Assembly: GCA_947384955.1 (NCBI GenBank)
Contig: CANDJC010000029.1
Location: forward strand, 1-42,492
Source of the DNA: an uncultured Eubacterium sp.
GTDB taxonomy: Bacteria; Bacillota; Clostridia; Lachnospirales; Lachnospiraceae
Length of the DNA stretch: 42,492 nt
Direction of reading: 5' to 3'
Notes under the pieces: generated by a model
Database searches by the model: none
Told to the model about the DNA's origin: nothing
Seen by the model: only the letters and a program-made list of their open reading frames with translations
Translations under genes and position numbers: made by a program
Shown: positions 9,137 through 19,200 of the stretch, piece by piece
Layout of the letters: every line of letters starts with the position of its first letter
How positions within the stretch are numbered: position 1 is the stretch's first letter

Positions 9137-10447
9137 ATGGAAAAAGTTGAGGAAAAACAAATAGCGCGGAAGCATAAGAAACTCAGTTCGGACTGGAATA
9201 TCAGGCCTTATCTGGCTATGGGGCTGACATTTTTTATCGTATTCTGCTGCTGTATTCTGGTTGTCTGTATTTTGTTTCGTTTTAATGATATCAAGTCTGG
9301 ATTTGGCATGCTCGGAAGGATAGCGCAGCCTATTTTAATCGGATTAGGAATTGGTTATCTGATTAATCCGATTATGATGTTTTTTGAGCGCTGGCTGTTG
9401 AAACTGGCGGATATCAAAGGCGGAAGGAAAAAATTCCGCCGGCTTATCCGGACACTTTCAAGTATTCTGGCAGTGCTTGTATTTCTAATGGTGATTGCTA
9501 TGCTGTTATCCATGGTGATACCGGAAGTGTCTGAAAATATCTCGAATCTGGTAGATACAATGCCTGCGCAGATTAATTCTTTCCTTGTGCATCTGAGTGA
9601 ATGGGAATACGGCAACCATGAGATTACCGCGATTTTGGAAAATTATCTGAAAACAGCGGCGGACTGGTTTCAGGACTGGCTGAAAAATTCGCTGCTGCCT
9701 CAGACAAAAGATTATGTGGCTACGGTTACAAGCGGCGTTATGAATGTGCTGGCAGCATTTAAAAATATTATTATCGGATTAATCGTATCGATTTATGTAA
9801 TGTGCGAAAAGGAGAATTTTGAGGGACAGGCTAAAAAGATTATTTTCGCATTTTTTCCGGCACGCGCGGCAAACCAGGCAATTCAGCTGTTTCATACTAC
9901 AAATGATATTTTCGGTGGATTTATCAAAGGCAAGCTGCTGGATTCGCTGATTATCGGCATTATCTGCTATATTGTACTGTCCATTATCAAAATGCCGTAT
10001 ACGCTGTTAGTCAGCGTGATTGTCGGTGTTACGAATATCATTCCGTTTTTCGGGCCGTTTATCGGAGCGATTCCCAGTGCATTTTTAATTTTGCTGGACG
10101 ACCCGCTGTATGCGTTATATTTTGTAATTTTTGTCGTAATACTGCAGCAGGTGGACGGCAATATTATCGGGCCTAAGATACTGGGAGACTCCACGGGGCT
10201 GTCTTCATTCTGGGTTATGTTTGCTATTTTAGTCGGAAGCGGGCTGTTCGGAGTGATGGGGATGCTGCTGGGCTGTCCGGTATTTGCGGTGATTTATTAT
10301 ATTATGCAGAAAACGGTTCATTTTTTCTTAAATAAGAAAAAGCTGCCGGAAAGTACGCGGGTATATATAGAAGCAACCGGAGTAGACCCGAAAGATGGAA
10401 AACTCTGGTACGGGAAATATGTCGATGAAATGCAGGACGAACAATAA
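9137..10447 (+). CDS. AI-2E/PerM family transporter
   Basis: A 436-residue polytopic membrane protein of the AI-2E transporter (PerM/YueF) family. It has paired N-terminal helices around residues 25-50 and 60-80, a helix near 110-130, a soluble stretch rich in amphipathic helices (about 130-190), then a hydrophobic cluster with GGFIKGKLLDSLIIGIICYI, GVTNIIPFFGPFIGAIPSAF and the family-typical QQVDGNIIGPKILGDSTGL. Family members include the E. coli TqsA exporter and sodium/proton antiporters, so the substrate here is unknown. It follows the aconitase homologue by 15 bases with a weak site (CAGGGAC) before its ATG, so translation may be coupled to the upstream gene. Confidence 0.9.
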   Translation: MEKVEEKQIARKHKKLSSDWNIRPYLAMGLTFFIVFCCCILVVCILFRFNDIKSGFGMLGRIAQPILIGLGIGYLINPIMMFFERWLLKLADIKGGRKKFRRLIRTLSSILAVLVFLMVIAMLLSMVIPEVSENISNLVDTMPAQINSFLVHLSEWEYGNHEITAILENYLKTAADWFQDWLKNSLLPQTKDYVATVTSGVMNVLAAFKNIIIGLIVSIYVMCEKENFEGQAKKIIFAFFPARAANQAIQLFHTTNDIFGGFIKGKLLDSLIIGIICYIVLSIIKMPYTLLVSVIVGVTNIIPFFGPFIGAIPSAFLILLDDPLYALYFVIFVVILQQVDGNIIGPKILGDSTGLSSFWVMFAILVGSGLFGVMGMLLGCPVFAVIYYIMQKTVHFFLNKKKLPESTRVYIEATGVDPKDGKLWYGKYVDEMQDEQ

Positions 10448-10465
10448 ATATTTTTAACGAGTTTT

Positions 10466-10494
10466 TTGACATAAGCCATTACCTATGGTAAACT
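10466..10494 (+). promoter_or_regulatory. SigA-type promoter of the TPR/P-loop gene
   Basis: TTGACA (10466-10471), a 17-base spacer and TAAACT (10489-10494). A small hairpin, AGCATT/AATGCT at 10495-10513, directly overlaps the expected start of transcription. Confidence 0.6.
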
Positions 10495-10561
10495 AGCATT
10501 GGGTTATAATGCTAAGTGTGACAGAAATGGACGGGACCCAAAAAGAATCCCTTACAGATAG

Positions 10562-13500
10562 ATGGTGGCGAGCGTGGATAAATACGAGTTTAAACTGAAA
10601 GCTGACGAGATGAAAGCGCTGGTAAGTGCGCGTAATTATAGTGCTGCTGCAGAAATTGCAGAAACGATTAACTGGCGAAAGATTCGGAATCTGAATGCCC
10701 TTGTGCTGGCTGGTGAAATCTTTGAACAGGTGGAGCGCTATGAGGAAAGCAAGGAAATCCTTCTTATGGCGTATGATAAATCTCCGATTGGCAGAAATAT
10801 TATATACCGTCTGGCAGAAATTGCCATTAAGACAAAGCATTTTGACGAAGCGCAGGAATATTATGATGAATTTGTAGATATTGCGCCGCATGATAATCTG
10901 AAGTTTGTCTTAAAGTACAAGATGACAGCTGCTCAGGGACTTTCTTTTCAGGAACAGATTCAGATTCTGGAGGAATTAAAGGAACAGGAATATTCGGAAG
11001 AATGGGCCTATGAGCTGGCGTATCTGTATCACCGGGACGGACAGCCGGAAAAGTGTGTAGAAGCCTGCGACGAGCTGATTCTATGGTTTGGCGACGGTAT
11101 TTATGTAGAAAAAGCGCTGGAACTGAAAATGCATTACCAGCCGCTGACGAAGCTTCAGGAGGAGAAGTACCGGATATTCCGCCAGAAACGGACCGGGGTT
11201 ATTGAAGTAAGACCGAATGATTTTCTGGAATCCGGCGAGATTGTAAATGAACCCGTTGAGATTCCTTCTGTAAGGACGAATACAGGACAGTACAATACAG
11301 CAAACCTTCAGGAGGAGATTGCCAGAGGAATTCAGCAGATTGCTTCGACAGATGATACGGCGCAGGTGCCTGGCGGCGGGGAAAGCATCAGACAGCTGGC
11401 ACAGGAAAATCCTTATCTGTCTGTGCCTTCCGATAACGGGCAGAAATCAGCCCGCATTCGGAAACTGGTCAGAATGCAGGAAACGGCAGATTTGGTTCTG
11501 GGCGAAGACGCTGACTGGCGGGGGCGCTCCGGGGATTTTGGAGAGCCGGGTAATTTCATGAACTATGGAAATCCGGTTCTGGCAGGCGGGTCTATGAGCT
11601 ATGCGGATTCCGTTATACCGGAAAATGCTGCGGGTTATGAAGAACCGGGTATGCCAGGATATTCTTCGAATTACGGAGGGCCGGATATGCCGGGATATTC
11701 TTCGGATTATGGAGGAGCGGATATGCCAGGATATTCTTCAGATTACGGAGGGCCGGATATGCCGGGGCGTTTCATGAGTTATGAAGAATCTGGAGAGCAG
11801 GACCGTTTCTCAGATGATGAAGAGCCGGATGTGCCGGAGCGTTCCATGAGCTTTGAAGAGATACAGGCAGAATGGGAAAAAACCAAGCTGGCGATGCAGA
11901 GCGTTCTGGAGGAAGCCAGTGAGCGGGAGATTGAGCCGGAAAAAGAAAAGACACTGGAAGAGGCAGAGGTTTTAATGGAACGTCTGCTGGATATCGTGTC
12001 ACAGATGTCTGTAAAAGAATCACCGGATGAACGTTCGGTTCAGAATCATCAGGTGACAGAGCAGAATATTCAGGCTCCGGAAATGCAGGACGGCCTGGAC
12101 CAGGCAGGCAGGATTGTCGCCAGTATCAATAAGCTTTTGCAGGAGCAGATAGACAGCCTGATAGCAGAAGAAATGCAGAAACAGGAGGCTTCTGTACACA
12201 CAGTATCAGATCCCACAAGAGAACTGCCGCGGTTACCGGAGGAATTTGTTATGTCCAGCCAGGGACTGCAGGCAGCAGAAGAAATGAAAGCAGATGATGA
12301 AGAAAATAGAGATGTGAAGAGTATGGAGAATCAGGGTGCAGTTTCGATTATGGAGAAACTGATAGCAGAGGAGACTGCAAAAAGTGCAGATAATCCTGAA
12401 ATGAAGCCTGAAATTTCAGCGATAGAGCTTTTGCAGAGAGTCCGCATGGAAAGTTCGGCAATGGACCTTGGACAAAAGGCAGCCGCTGGAAAACAGGTTA
12501 TGGACTTAAGCCAGAGAGTCCGCGCAGATGATGCAGCAGCAGATTTGAACTACGAAAGCCAGCAGAATCCGGCAGCAGCCCGGCAGGAAGCAATGCCAGA
12601 CAGTGCGGGGACAGATTATTACCGGCAGGAAGAAATGCCGGACAGGGCAGAGACAGATTATTACCGGCAGGAAGAAATGCCAGACGGAGCACAGGCAGAT
12701 TATTACCGGCAGGAAGGTATGCCTGGCAGCCCGGCAGTAAGCATTCAGTATGCAGCACCTGAAAATTCGAGAGCGGATTTTATACAGCAGCCAGCGGAAG
12801 GCAATCCAGGCATGGATTTTATGCAGCCGTCTGGCAATCCGAGAGCGGATTTTATACAGCAGCCGGCGGCAGGCAGTCTGGCAATGGGTGCGCAGGACAG
12901 GAGTTTTATAAGCAGCCCGGCAGCGGAAGGATTCAGGCAGGATTTAGAAGAAATGCCGGAATCAGAAGGATTCAGACAGAATCTGGATAAAATCCCGGCA
13001 GCGGATGCAGCAAGGCCGGTATCCGCGATAGACCCGGTAAGTTACATTAAAGAAAGGACAGCCGGAAAGCCGGAACCGGGATATGAACAAAGAATGCTGG
13101 CAGAGCATTCAGCAGGTATGCAGCAGAAAGGAGAAGCTACAGAAAATTTAGATTATACAGCAGCGGAAACAGATATCTGGCAGACAGCACATACAGAAAG
13201 CAGTTATTTCAGCAAAGATATCGCAAATCAAAAAGCAGAACAAAAAAATAAGCAGCAGACAGAGGAGTTTTCGGAAGAAGATATGGCTTTAGCAGCTCAG
13301 GCAGCAGGTTTTTATAAGGAAACACAGCAGACAAATACACGGGACGACAATGATTTAAAGAGGCTTACGCCTGAGCAGAAAAATATTTTTTCTTATTTTG
13401 TGCCGGTTGCCGGCATGGAAGTTCAGATATATGATCTGCTGCAGGGCGTATCAGACCATTTAAGATTTGATAAAAATGCAGTGACCGGAAATATTATTGT

Positions 13501-14122
13501 AGAAGGAATTGGTGGAAACGGCAAAACTGTATTGATTATGGACATTATCAAAGTCCTGCAAAAAGAAATCAAGCGTCCGAATGGCAAAATAGGAAAAATC
13601 GATGCAAATGCGCTGAATCAGAAAGATATGGATGTACTGACTGAAAAAGTGAGCGGCGGATGTCTGATTATAGAATCTGCAGGGAAGATAACGAGGGAAA
13701 CAGCGGTAAAACTTTCCCGATGCATGGAACAGGACCATGTGGGTACACTGTATATATTAGAAGATACAGAAGAAGGTATCCAGAAGGCGCTGGCCAGAGA
13801 CAGTTCTTTTGCAGCCAGGTTTACAGAAAAAATATCAATCCCCCTGTTTTCGGTGGATGAACTGGTAGCATTTGGCAAGGCTTATGCGAATGATTTGAAT
13901 TATGATATTGATGAAATGGGAATCCTTGCTTTATATAAGCGTATTGGAAACATTCAGAAGCTGGATCATGTAACAACACTGACGGAAGTAAAAGAAATCG
14001 TGGATGAGGCAATCGATAATGCAGAAAAGGGTGTCTTTAAGAAAGTGTTTGGAATACTGACATCGACCAGAGCGAATGATGATAATTATGTGATATTAAG
14101 AGAGAAGGATTTTGAAGAATAA
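10562..14122 (+). CDS. Large TPR protein with C-terminal P-loop ATPase domain
   Basis: A 1186-residue cytoplasmic protein in three parts. Residues about 1-200 are helical TPR-like repeats (AGEIFEQVERYEESKEILLMAYD, then FDEAQEYYDEFVDIAP). Residues about 210-900 are low-complexity, acidic and rich in Gly, Ala, Gln and Met, with two tandem-repeat blocks. Residues about 940-1186 form an AAA-like NTPase: Walker A GIGGNGKT at 982-989, a Walker B-like GGCLIIESA where the usual catalytic Asp/Glu pair is IES, and a lid-like helical end. The order resembles CbxX/SpoVK-type AAA proteins. There is no clear ribosome site at the ATG; it has its own promoter. A protein-assembly or signalling role is plausible but unproven. 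It precedes glgB by 64 bases. Confidence 0.75.
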   Translation: MVASVDKYEFKLKADEMKALVSARNYSAAAEIAETINWRKIRNLNALVLAGEIFEQVERYEESKEILLMAYDKSPIGRNIIYRLAEIAIKTKHFDEAQEYYDEFVDIAPHDNLKFVLKYKMTAAQGLSFQEQIQILEELKEQEYSEEWAYELAYLYHRDGQPEKCVEACDELILWFGDGIYVEKALELKMHYQPLTKLQEEKYRIFRQKRTGVIEVRPNDFLESGEIVNEPVEIPSVRTNTGQYNTANLQEEIARGIQQIASTDDTAQVPGGGESIRQLAQENPYLSVPSDNGQKSARIRKLVRMQETADLVLGEDADWRGRSGDFGEPGNFMNYGNPVLAGGSMSYADSVIPENAAGYEEPGMPGYSSNYGGPDMPGYSSDYGGADMPGYSSDYGGPDMPGRFMSYEESGEQDRFSDDEEPDVPERSMSFEEIQAEWEKTKLAMQSVLEEASEREIEPEKEKTLEEAEVLMERLLDIVSQMSVKESPDERSVQNHQVTEQNIQAPEMQDGLDQAGRIVASINKLLQEQIDSLIAEEMQKQEASVHTVSDPTRELPRLPEEFVMSSQGLQAAEEMKADDEENRDVKSMENQGAVSIMEKLIAEETAKSADNPEMKPEISAIELLQRVRMESSAMDLGQKAAAGKQVMDLSQRVRADDAAADLNYESQQNPAAARQEAMPDSAGTDYYRQEEMPDRAETDYYRQEEMPDGAQADYYRQEGMPGSPAVSIQYAAPENSRADFIQQPAEGNPGMDFMQPSGNPRADFIQQPAAGSLAMGAQDRSFISSPAAEGFRQDLEEMPESEGFRQNLDKIPAADAARPVSAIDPVSYIKERTAGKPEPGYEQRMLAEHSAGMQQKGEATENLDYTAAETDIWQTAHTESSYFSKDIANQKAEQKNKQQTEEFSEEDMALAAQAAGFYKETQQTNTRDDNDLKRLTPEQKNIFSYFVPVAGMEVQIYDLLQGVSDHLRFDKNAVTGNIIVEGIGGNGKTVLIMDIIKVLQKEIKRPNGKIGKIDANALNQKDMDVLTEKVSGGCLIIESAGKITRETAVKLSRCMEQDHVGTLYILEDTEEGIQKALARDSSFAARFTEKISIPLFSVDELVAFGKAYANDLNYDIDEMGILALYKRIGNIQKLDHVTTLTEVKEIVDEAIDNAEKGVFKKVFGILTSTRANDDNYVILREKDFEE
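11651..11794 (+). repeat. 36-bp tandem repeats in the TPR/P-loop gene
   Basis: Three near-identical units (11651, 11687, 11723) encode MPGYSSDYGGPD; a fourth unit at 11759 is diverged. They lie in the disordered middle of the protein and stay in frame. Confidence 0.9.
12614..12739 (+). repeat. 42-bp tandem repeats in the TPR/P-loop gene
   Basis: Three units starting at 12614, 12656 and 12698 encode DYYRQEEMPDRAET-like 14-residue repeats. They are nearly identical and in frame. Confidence 0.9.
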
Positions 14123-14186
14123 ATAGCAAGCGGTAATTGAACAAGAGCACGGATTTGTGCGAAGCAGAGTAGCAGGAGGGTATATC

Positions 14187-16094
14187 ATGAGAAACATGAC
14201 AGAGCTGGATATGTATTTATTCGGTCAGAGTACGCATTACGACATATACAGGAAAATGGGTGCGCATCCAATTACAATGAACAAAGAAGAAGGAACCGTT
14301 TTTGATGTATGGGCGCCCCATGCTGAAAAAGTGTTTGTAATCGGTTCTTTTAATGGCTGGAATGAAACAAGCCATGAAATGAAGCGTTTAGAACCGGAAG
14401 AAATGGGAATTTATGAATTGTTTATTCCGGGCGTAAAAAACGGAGATATGTATAAATATATGATTGAAACACCGGACGGCAAGCGTCTTTACAAAGCAGA
14501 CCCGTATGCGACCTATGCGGAACTCCGGCCAGGGACAGCATCTGTAGTTTATGATATTTCGCATTTTAAGTGGGCAGACCAGGCATGGATGGAAAACCGT
14601 GCACAGACAGATCCATATGAAAAGCCGATGGCAATTTATGAAGTACATCCGGGTTCCTGGATGCGTCATCCGCGCAAGGAAAGCGAAGCTCTTTATACAT
14701 ACCGGGAGTTTGCAAAAGCGCTGACTGCGTATGTAAAGGAAATGGGATATACTCATGTAGAGCTTATGGGTATTTCTGAATATCCTTACGAAGGCTCCTG
14801 GGGATATCAGGTAACAGGCTATTATGCTCCGACATCCCGCTACGGGACTCCTGAGGATTTTGCATATCTTGTCAATTATCTGCATCGCAATAAAATCGGT
14901 GTAATTTTAGACTGGGTACCGGCGCATTTCCCGAGAGATGCTCACGGACTTGCTGATTTTGACGGCTGCCCGTTATATGAATATCCGGATCCGAGAATGG
15001 GAGAGCATCCGGACTGGGGTACAAAGATTTTTAATTACGGAATGTCTGAGGTGAAGAATTTCTTAATCGGCAGTGCGCTGATGTGGATTGAGAATTACCA
15101 TGTAGACGGTCTTCGCGTAGATGCGGTTGCTTCTATGCTGTATCTGGATTACGGAAAAAATGACGGCCAGTGGGTTGCAAATAAGTACGGCGATAACAAG
15201 AACCTTGAGGCAATCGAGTTCTTTAAGCATATTAACACATCGCTGACCGGAAGGAATCCGGGTTCTCTGATGATTGCAGAAGAATCGACGGCATGGCCGA
15301 ATGTAACAGGAAAGGCGGAAGAAGACGGACTGAATTTCAATTTCAAGTGGAATATGGGCTGGATGCATGATTTCCTGGATTACATGAAGCAGGATCCGCT
15401 TTTTAGAAAAGGCTGCCACAATAAGATGACGTTTGCCATGAGCTATAACGGCGCAGAAAAATATATCCTCGTACTGTCTCATGATGAAGTCGTTCATCTG
15501 AAATGCTCTATGCTGAATAAGATGCCAGGGCTTGGAATCGATAAATTCCGTAATCTGATAGTCGGATATACATTCTTTATGGGACATCCGGGAAAGAAGC
15601 TGCTGTTTATGGGCCAGGATTTTGCGCAGCTTCGGGAATGGAGCGAAGAACGCGAGCTTGACTGGTTCCTGTTAGCGGAGGATGACCACAGACATGTGCA
15701 CGATTACTTTAAGGAGCTGCTTCATATTTACCGGAAATATCCGTCTATGTATGAACTGGACCATTCCTGGGAAGGCTTTGAGTGGATTAATGCGAATGAC
15801 GGGGAGCGCAGTATTTTCAGCTTTGTGCGCAAGAGCAAAAATGGAAAGAAGAATCTTCTGTTTATCTGCAACTTTACGCCGATGGAAAGAAATGACTACC
15901 GTGTAGGAGCGCCGACGAAGGGAACGTATAAGCTGATACTGAATAGTGATGATGTGCGTTTTGGCGGTTCTGGAAAAGCAAGGCCGGTCAGCTATAAGAC
16001 GGTGAAGGCAGAGTGTGACGGATGGGATTATTCGTTTGCTTATCCGCTGCCGGCTTATGGTGCGGCTGTGTTTGAATTTAATTACAGAGTGTGA
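14187..16094 (+). CDS. glgB: 1,4-alpha-glucan branching enzyme
   Basis: A 635-residue GH13 branching enzyme that makes alpha-1,6 branches in glycogen. It has an N-terminal CBM48-like domain (FDVWAPHAEKVFVIGSFNGW), then the GH13 barrel with DWVPAHFPRDAHGL, GLRVDAVASMLYLDYG (nucleophile Asp), the acid/base segment MIAEEST and LSHDEVVH, and an all-beta C-terminal domain. The length and motif order are normal for GlgB. I chose the ATG at 14187 because AGGAGGG sits at about 14172-14178; the longer frame from 14157 would put that site inside the gene. No other glycogen genes are in the window, so it stands apart from a glg operon. A strong terminator follows. Confidence 0.95.
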   Translation: MRNMTELDMYLFGQSTHYDIYRKMGAHPITMNKEEGTVFDVWAPHAEKVFVIGSFNGWNETSHEMKRLEPEEMGIYELFIPGVKNGDMYKYMIETPDGKRLYKADPYATYAELRPGTASVVYDISHFKWADQAWMENRAQTDPYEKPMAIYEVHPGSWMRHPRKESEALYTYREFAKALTAYVKEMGYTHVELMGISEYPYEGSWGYQVTGYYAPTSRYGTPEDFAYLVNYLHRNKIGVILDWVPAHFPRDAHGLADFDGCPLYEYPDPRMGEHPDWGTKIFNYGMSEVKNFLIGSALMWIENYHVDGLRVDAVASMLYLDYGKNDGQWVANKYGDNKNLEAIEFFKHINTSLTGRNPGSLMIAEESTAWPNVTGKAEEDGLNFNFKWNMGWMHDFLDYMKQDPLFRKGCHNKMTFAMSYNGAEKYILVLSHDEVVHLKCSMLNKMPGLGIDKFRNLIVGYTFFMGHPGKKLLFMGQDFAQLREWSEERELDWFLLAEDDHRHVHDYFKELLHIYRKYPSMYELDHSWEGFEWINANDGERSIFSFVRKSKNGKKNLLFICNFTPMERNDYRVGAPTKGTYKLILNSDDVRFGGSGKARPVSYKTVKAECDGWDYSFAYPLPAYGAAVFEFNYRV

Positions 16095-16106
16095 CGCTGA
16101 ATTTAG

Positions 16107-16142
16107 AAAAACCGGAGCCGGGTGATGCTGGCTCCGGTTTTT
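16107..16142 (+). terminator. Rho-independent terminator after glgB
   Basis: AAAAACCGGAGCC (16107-16119) pairs with GGCTCCGGTTTTT (16130-16142). The GC-rich stem ending in a T-run is a classic intrinsic terminator. Confidence 0.9.
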
Positions 16143-16184
16143 GAAATTTGTTATTCATAGCATTCAGGATAAAGCAGTGTTTAT

Positions 16185-16211
16185 TAAGTTTTCAGGAAAA
16201 ATGACCGACAT
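16185..16211 (+). promoter_or_regulatory. SigD (FliA)-like promoter for the DUF6240 gene
   Basis: TAAG (16185-16188), 15 bases, then ACCGACAT (16204-16211), against the SigD consensus TAAA-N15-GCCGATAT. The flagellin promoter at 21577 has the same spacing, and both share TTTTCAG just after the -35, which supports both. Confidence 0.6.
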
Positions 16212-16291
16212 ATTCTATATGATTTTGAATACTTTCACCAAATTTGAACCCGGAAATCATAGAATTATGTAAGAAAGGCAGGATTTGCAGT

Positions 16292-19200
16292 ATGCAGGGA
16301 GTGCAGAACATAGATGGCTCGAATCTGTTAGACGGGATTAAGGGAGCAGCGGGAAACAGCAGACAGGACAATTTTGATTTAAGCTTTGTTTCTACAGGAG
16401 CGGACCAGTCACAGGAGACAGAGAAGCTGACAAAGGGCGAAAGAACGTCGCAGGTCACCTACCAGAAGCCGCAGCAGGAAAATAAGGCAGGCAGTATGGA
16501 AGATGTCATGCAGCAGGCAGAAAACATGAACGCGGAGCTGATGAAAAAGCAGATGGTTGTTGCTTCGAATACAACCACTGCCACAGACTGCCAGAAAATG
16601 GACGAGGACGGATTTTCGCTGCAGCGCACAGAAGCAAAGACCGTCGTTACCGTAACAGACAAGATTAAGATGGAGCTTGCGAAAGCCGGGGTGGACATCA
16701 GCTATTTTGGGGATGACCTGAGTGCGGAACAGCTGGAAAAGCTGGCCGGAAGTGAAGCGCTTGCAAAAGACCTGGCCGGCAGGATTGACCAGCTTCAGGC
16801 AGATATTCCGCTGACTGCGGATAATGTAGCGGACTGTAAAAAAGCGCTGCAGGAAGCAGAAGAATTACATAAGTTAAATGACGGTGCTATTAAATATATG
16901 CTGGATAACCAGTTAGAGCCTACGATTGCAAACTTATACATGGCGCAGTTCAGCGGAAGCGCTTCTTATACAAATGAAAATAATATTTATATTAACTTTC
17001 ACTCTCCGGGAATCCGCGACCAGATTTCCAGCGTAATAGCCCAGGCCGGGCTGGAAGTGAATGAAGGGGCGTTTGCGGACAGCCAGTGGCTGATTGAGAA
17101 CCAGGTGCCGCTGACAGCCGGAAACCTGAAATATTACGGGCAGTTAAAAGAAGCCATGTTTCCTCCTTCCAGGGACAGCCTGCTGAATGGAATGATTACA
17201 GCCATTGCAGAAGGGAAACGGCCGCAGGATGCGGTGCTTTTAGATTCTTATTCATTGTCTGAAAAGGCTCAGAACGCGGCCGGGACGGTGAATATAGTTT
17301 CCGATGAAGACCTGGCTTATCTGATTCAGAAAGGGGAGCCAGTAACAATAGAAAATCTGCAAAAGGCGCACAATCTGAATCAGTCCGGCGCGCTGAATGC
17401 CCAGGAGCGCCAGACTGTGAAAGATTTAATCAGGAGTGTTTCCGGATTAAGTGAAACGGATATCAATGCTTACGTAAATCAGGCAGCGCACAGCGATATG
17501 TCAGAAAGTATACAGCAGACAGCGGATACTGTGCAGAACAGTGCGGCAGGAAATATGCAGGCTCATGTAACGGGAAATGTGAACCAGCAGGTGAATGCAG
17601 AGTCAGATGTGCGGACAGACCAGATGAGTGTTTATGCATCTTCGGATGGAAGCGCCGTGCAGACAGCAGGAAGTCCCGGTGCCGGAGCTGATTCAGGCAG
17701 CATGGCAGACGGCAGAGGCGGCATGGCTCAGCATCAGGCAGAAGGATTTACCAGTGTACAGATACTGCTGATTACAGCCCGAAGGCAGTTAGAAGAAGTG
17801 CGTCTTGTCATGACAGTGGAATCCAGCTACATTATGTATAAGCAGGGTATTTCTGTTGATACAGCTTCCATGGAGGAATTAATCAGCAGATTAAAGGAGA
17901 TAGAGAACAGTTATTATAAAAACCTGTTAACAGAAGGGGGAGTGGAAGCTACAGAAGTAAATGTAAGCCTGTTTGCGGAAACTTCTACAAAGCTGGAGCA
18001 GTTAAAGGAAATGCCGGCTTATGCAATCGGCGCGCACAATATAGGGATTTCTACTTTAGAAGAGCTGCATCAGGAAGGCGGCGCGATGCAGCAGAGCTTC
18101 CAGCAGGCAAATGAACGCTATGAAACGATGCGTACTCCTGTCCGGGAGGATTTGGGCGATTCCATTAAGAAAGCATTCCGGAATGTAGATGAAATTCTAA
18201 AAGATACCGGAATGGAAGTAACTCCGGCGAATGAACGTGCAGTTCGCATTTTGGGATATAACCGTATCGAAATTACACCGGAAAATATTACACGGATGAA
18301 AGCCGCAGACCAGCAGGTGCAGATGGCATTCCATAATCTGACTCCGGCTGTTGTCAGAGAATTTATTAACAGGGGCATGAATCCGCTGGATTTGGATATC
18401 AGAGAACTGAACCAGCAGGCAGCTCAGATTCGGGAAGAATTAAAAATTGACGTGCCGGAAGAAAAATACAGCGAGTATCTGTATAAGCTGGAACAGAATC
18501 ACAGCATTACACAGGAGGAACGCAGTTCTTATATTGGCATATACCGCCTGATGAACCATATTGTACAGTCGGACGGCGCAGCAGTAGGAGCACTTGTCAA
18601 TCAGGGGGCTCAGATTACAATGCGCAATCTGCTGGCAGCAGTCCGCAGCGAGCGGCGCGGAAGCATAGATATCCAGGCAGATGCTTCGTTCGGCGGCCTG
18701 GAAAGCGGCGGTATTCAGAATTCTATTACAAAGCAGATTGAGGCTGGCTATCAGCAGCAGTGCGTGAAGCAGGCATTTCATGAAATGTCGCCGGAGCGTC
18801 TGCGTGTGGTATCCGATGATACCGGATGGGAGGACCTGACACCGGAACAGTTTCTGCAGCAGCTTCAGGAGGCGCCGGAAGATACCGCAGCAATGGAATC
18901 GTATTATCAGCAGCAGTTAGATGACCTGACAGCCTGTGCAAAATCATCCGGTGAAGTGTATGAGATGCTGGAGCAGTATGATATTCCAAATACAGTTATG
19001 AACGTAATGGCAGTTTCCGAATATCTGAATAACCGCAACGGAGCTTTCCGCAGATTTTTCAATATGGGCAGCGGACGTACACCGGATGCAAATAAAAATA
19101 CAGATGCATATATGACCGAAAATGAGGACGGAAGCACAGAGGTGGATTTTGCTGCTATTCAGGAGGAGCTGCTGCGCCGTTTCGGAGAAGATGTGAAAAA

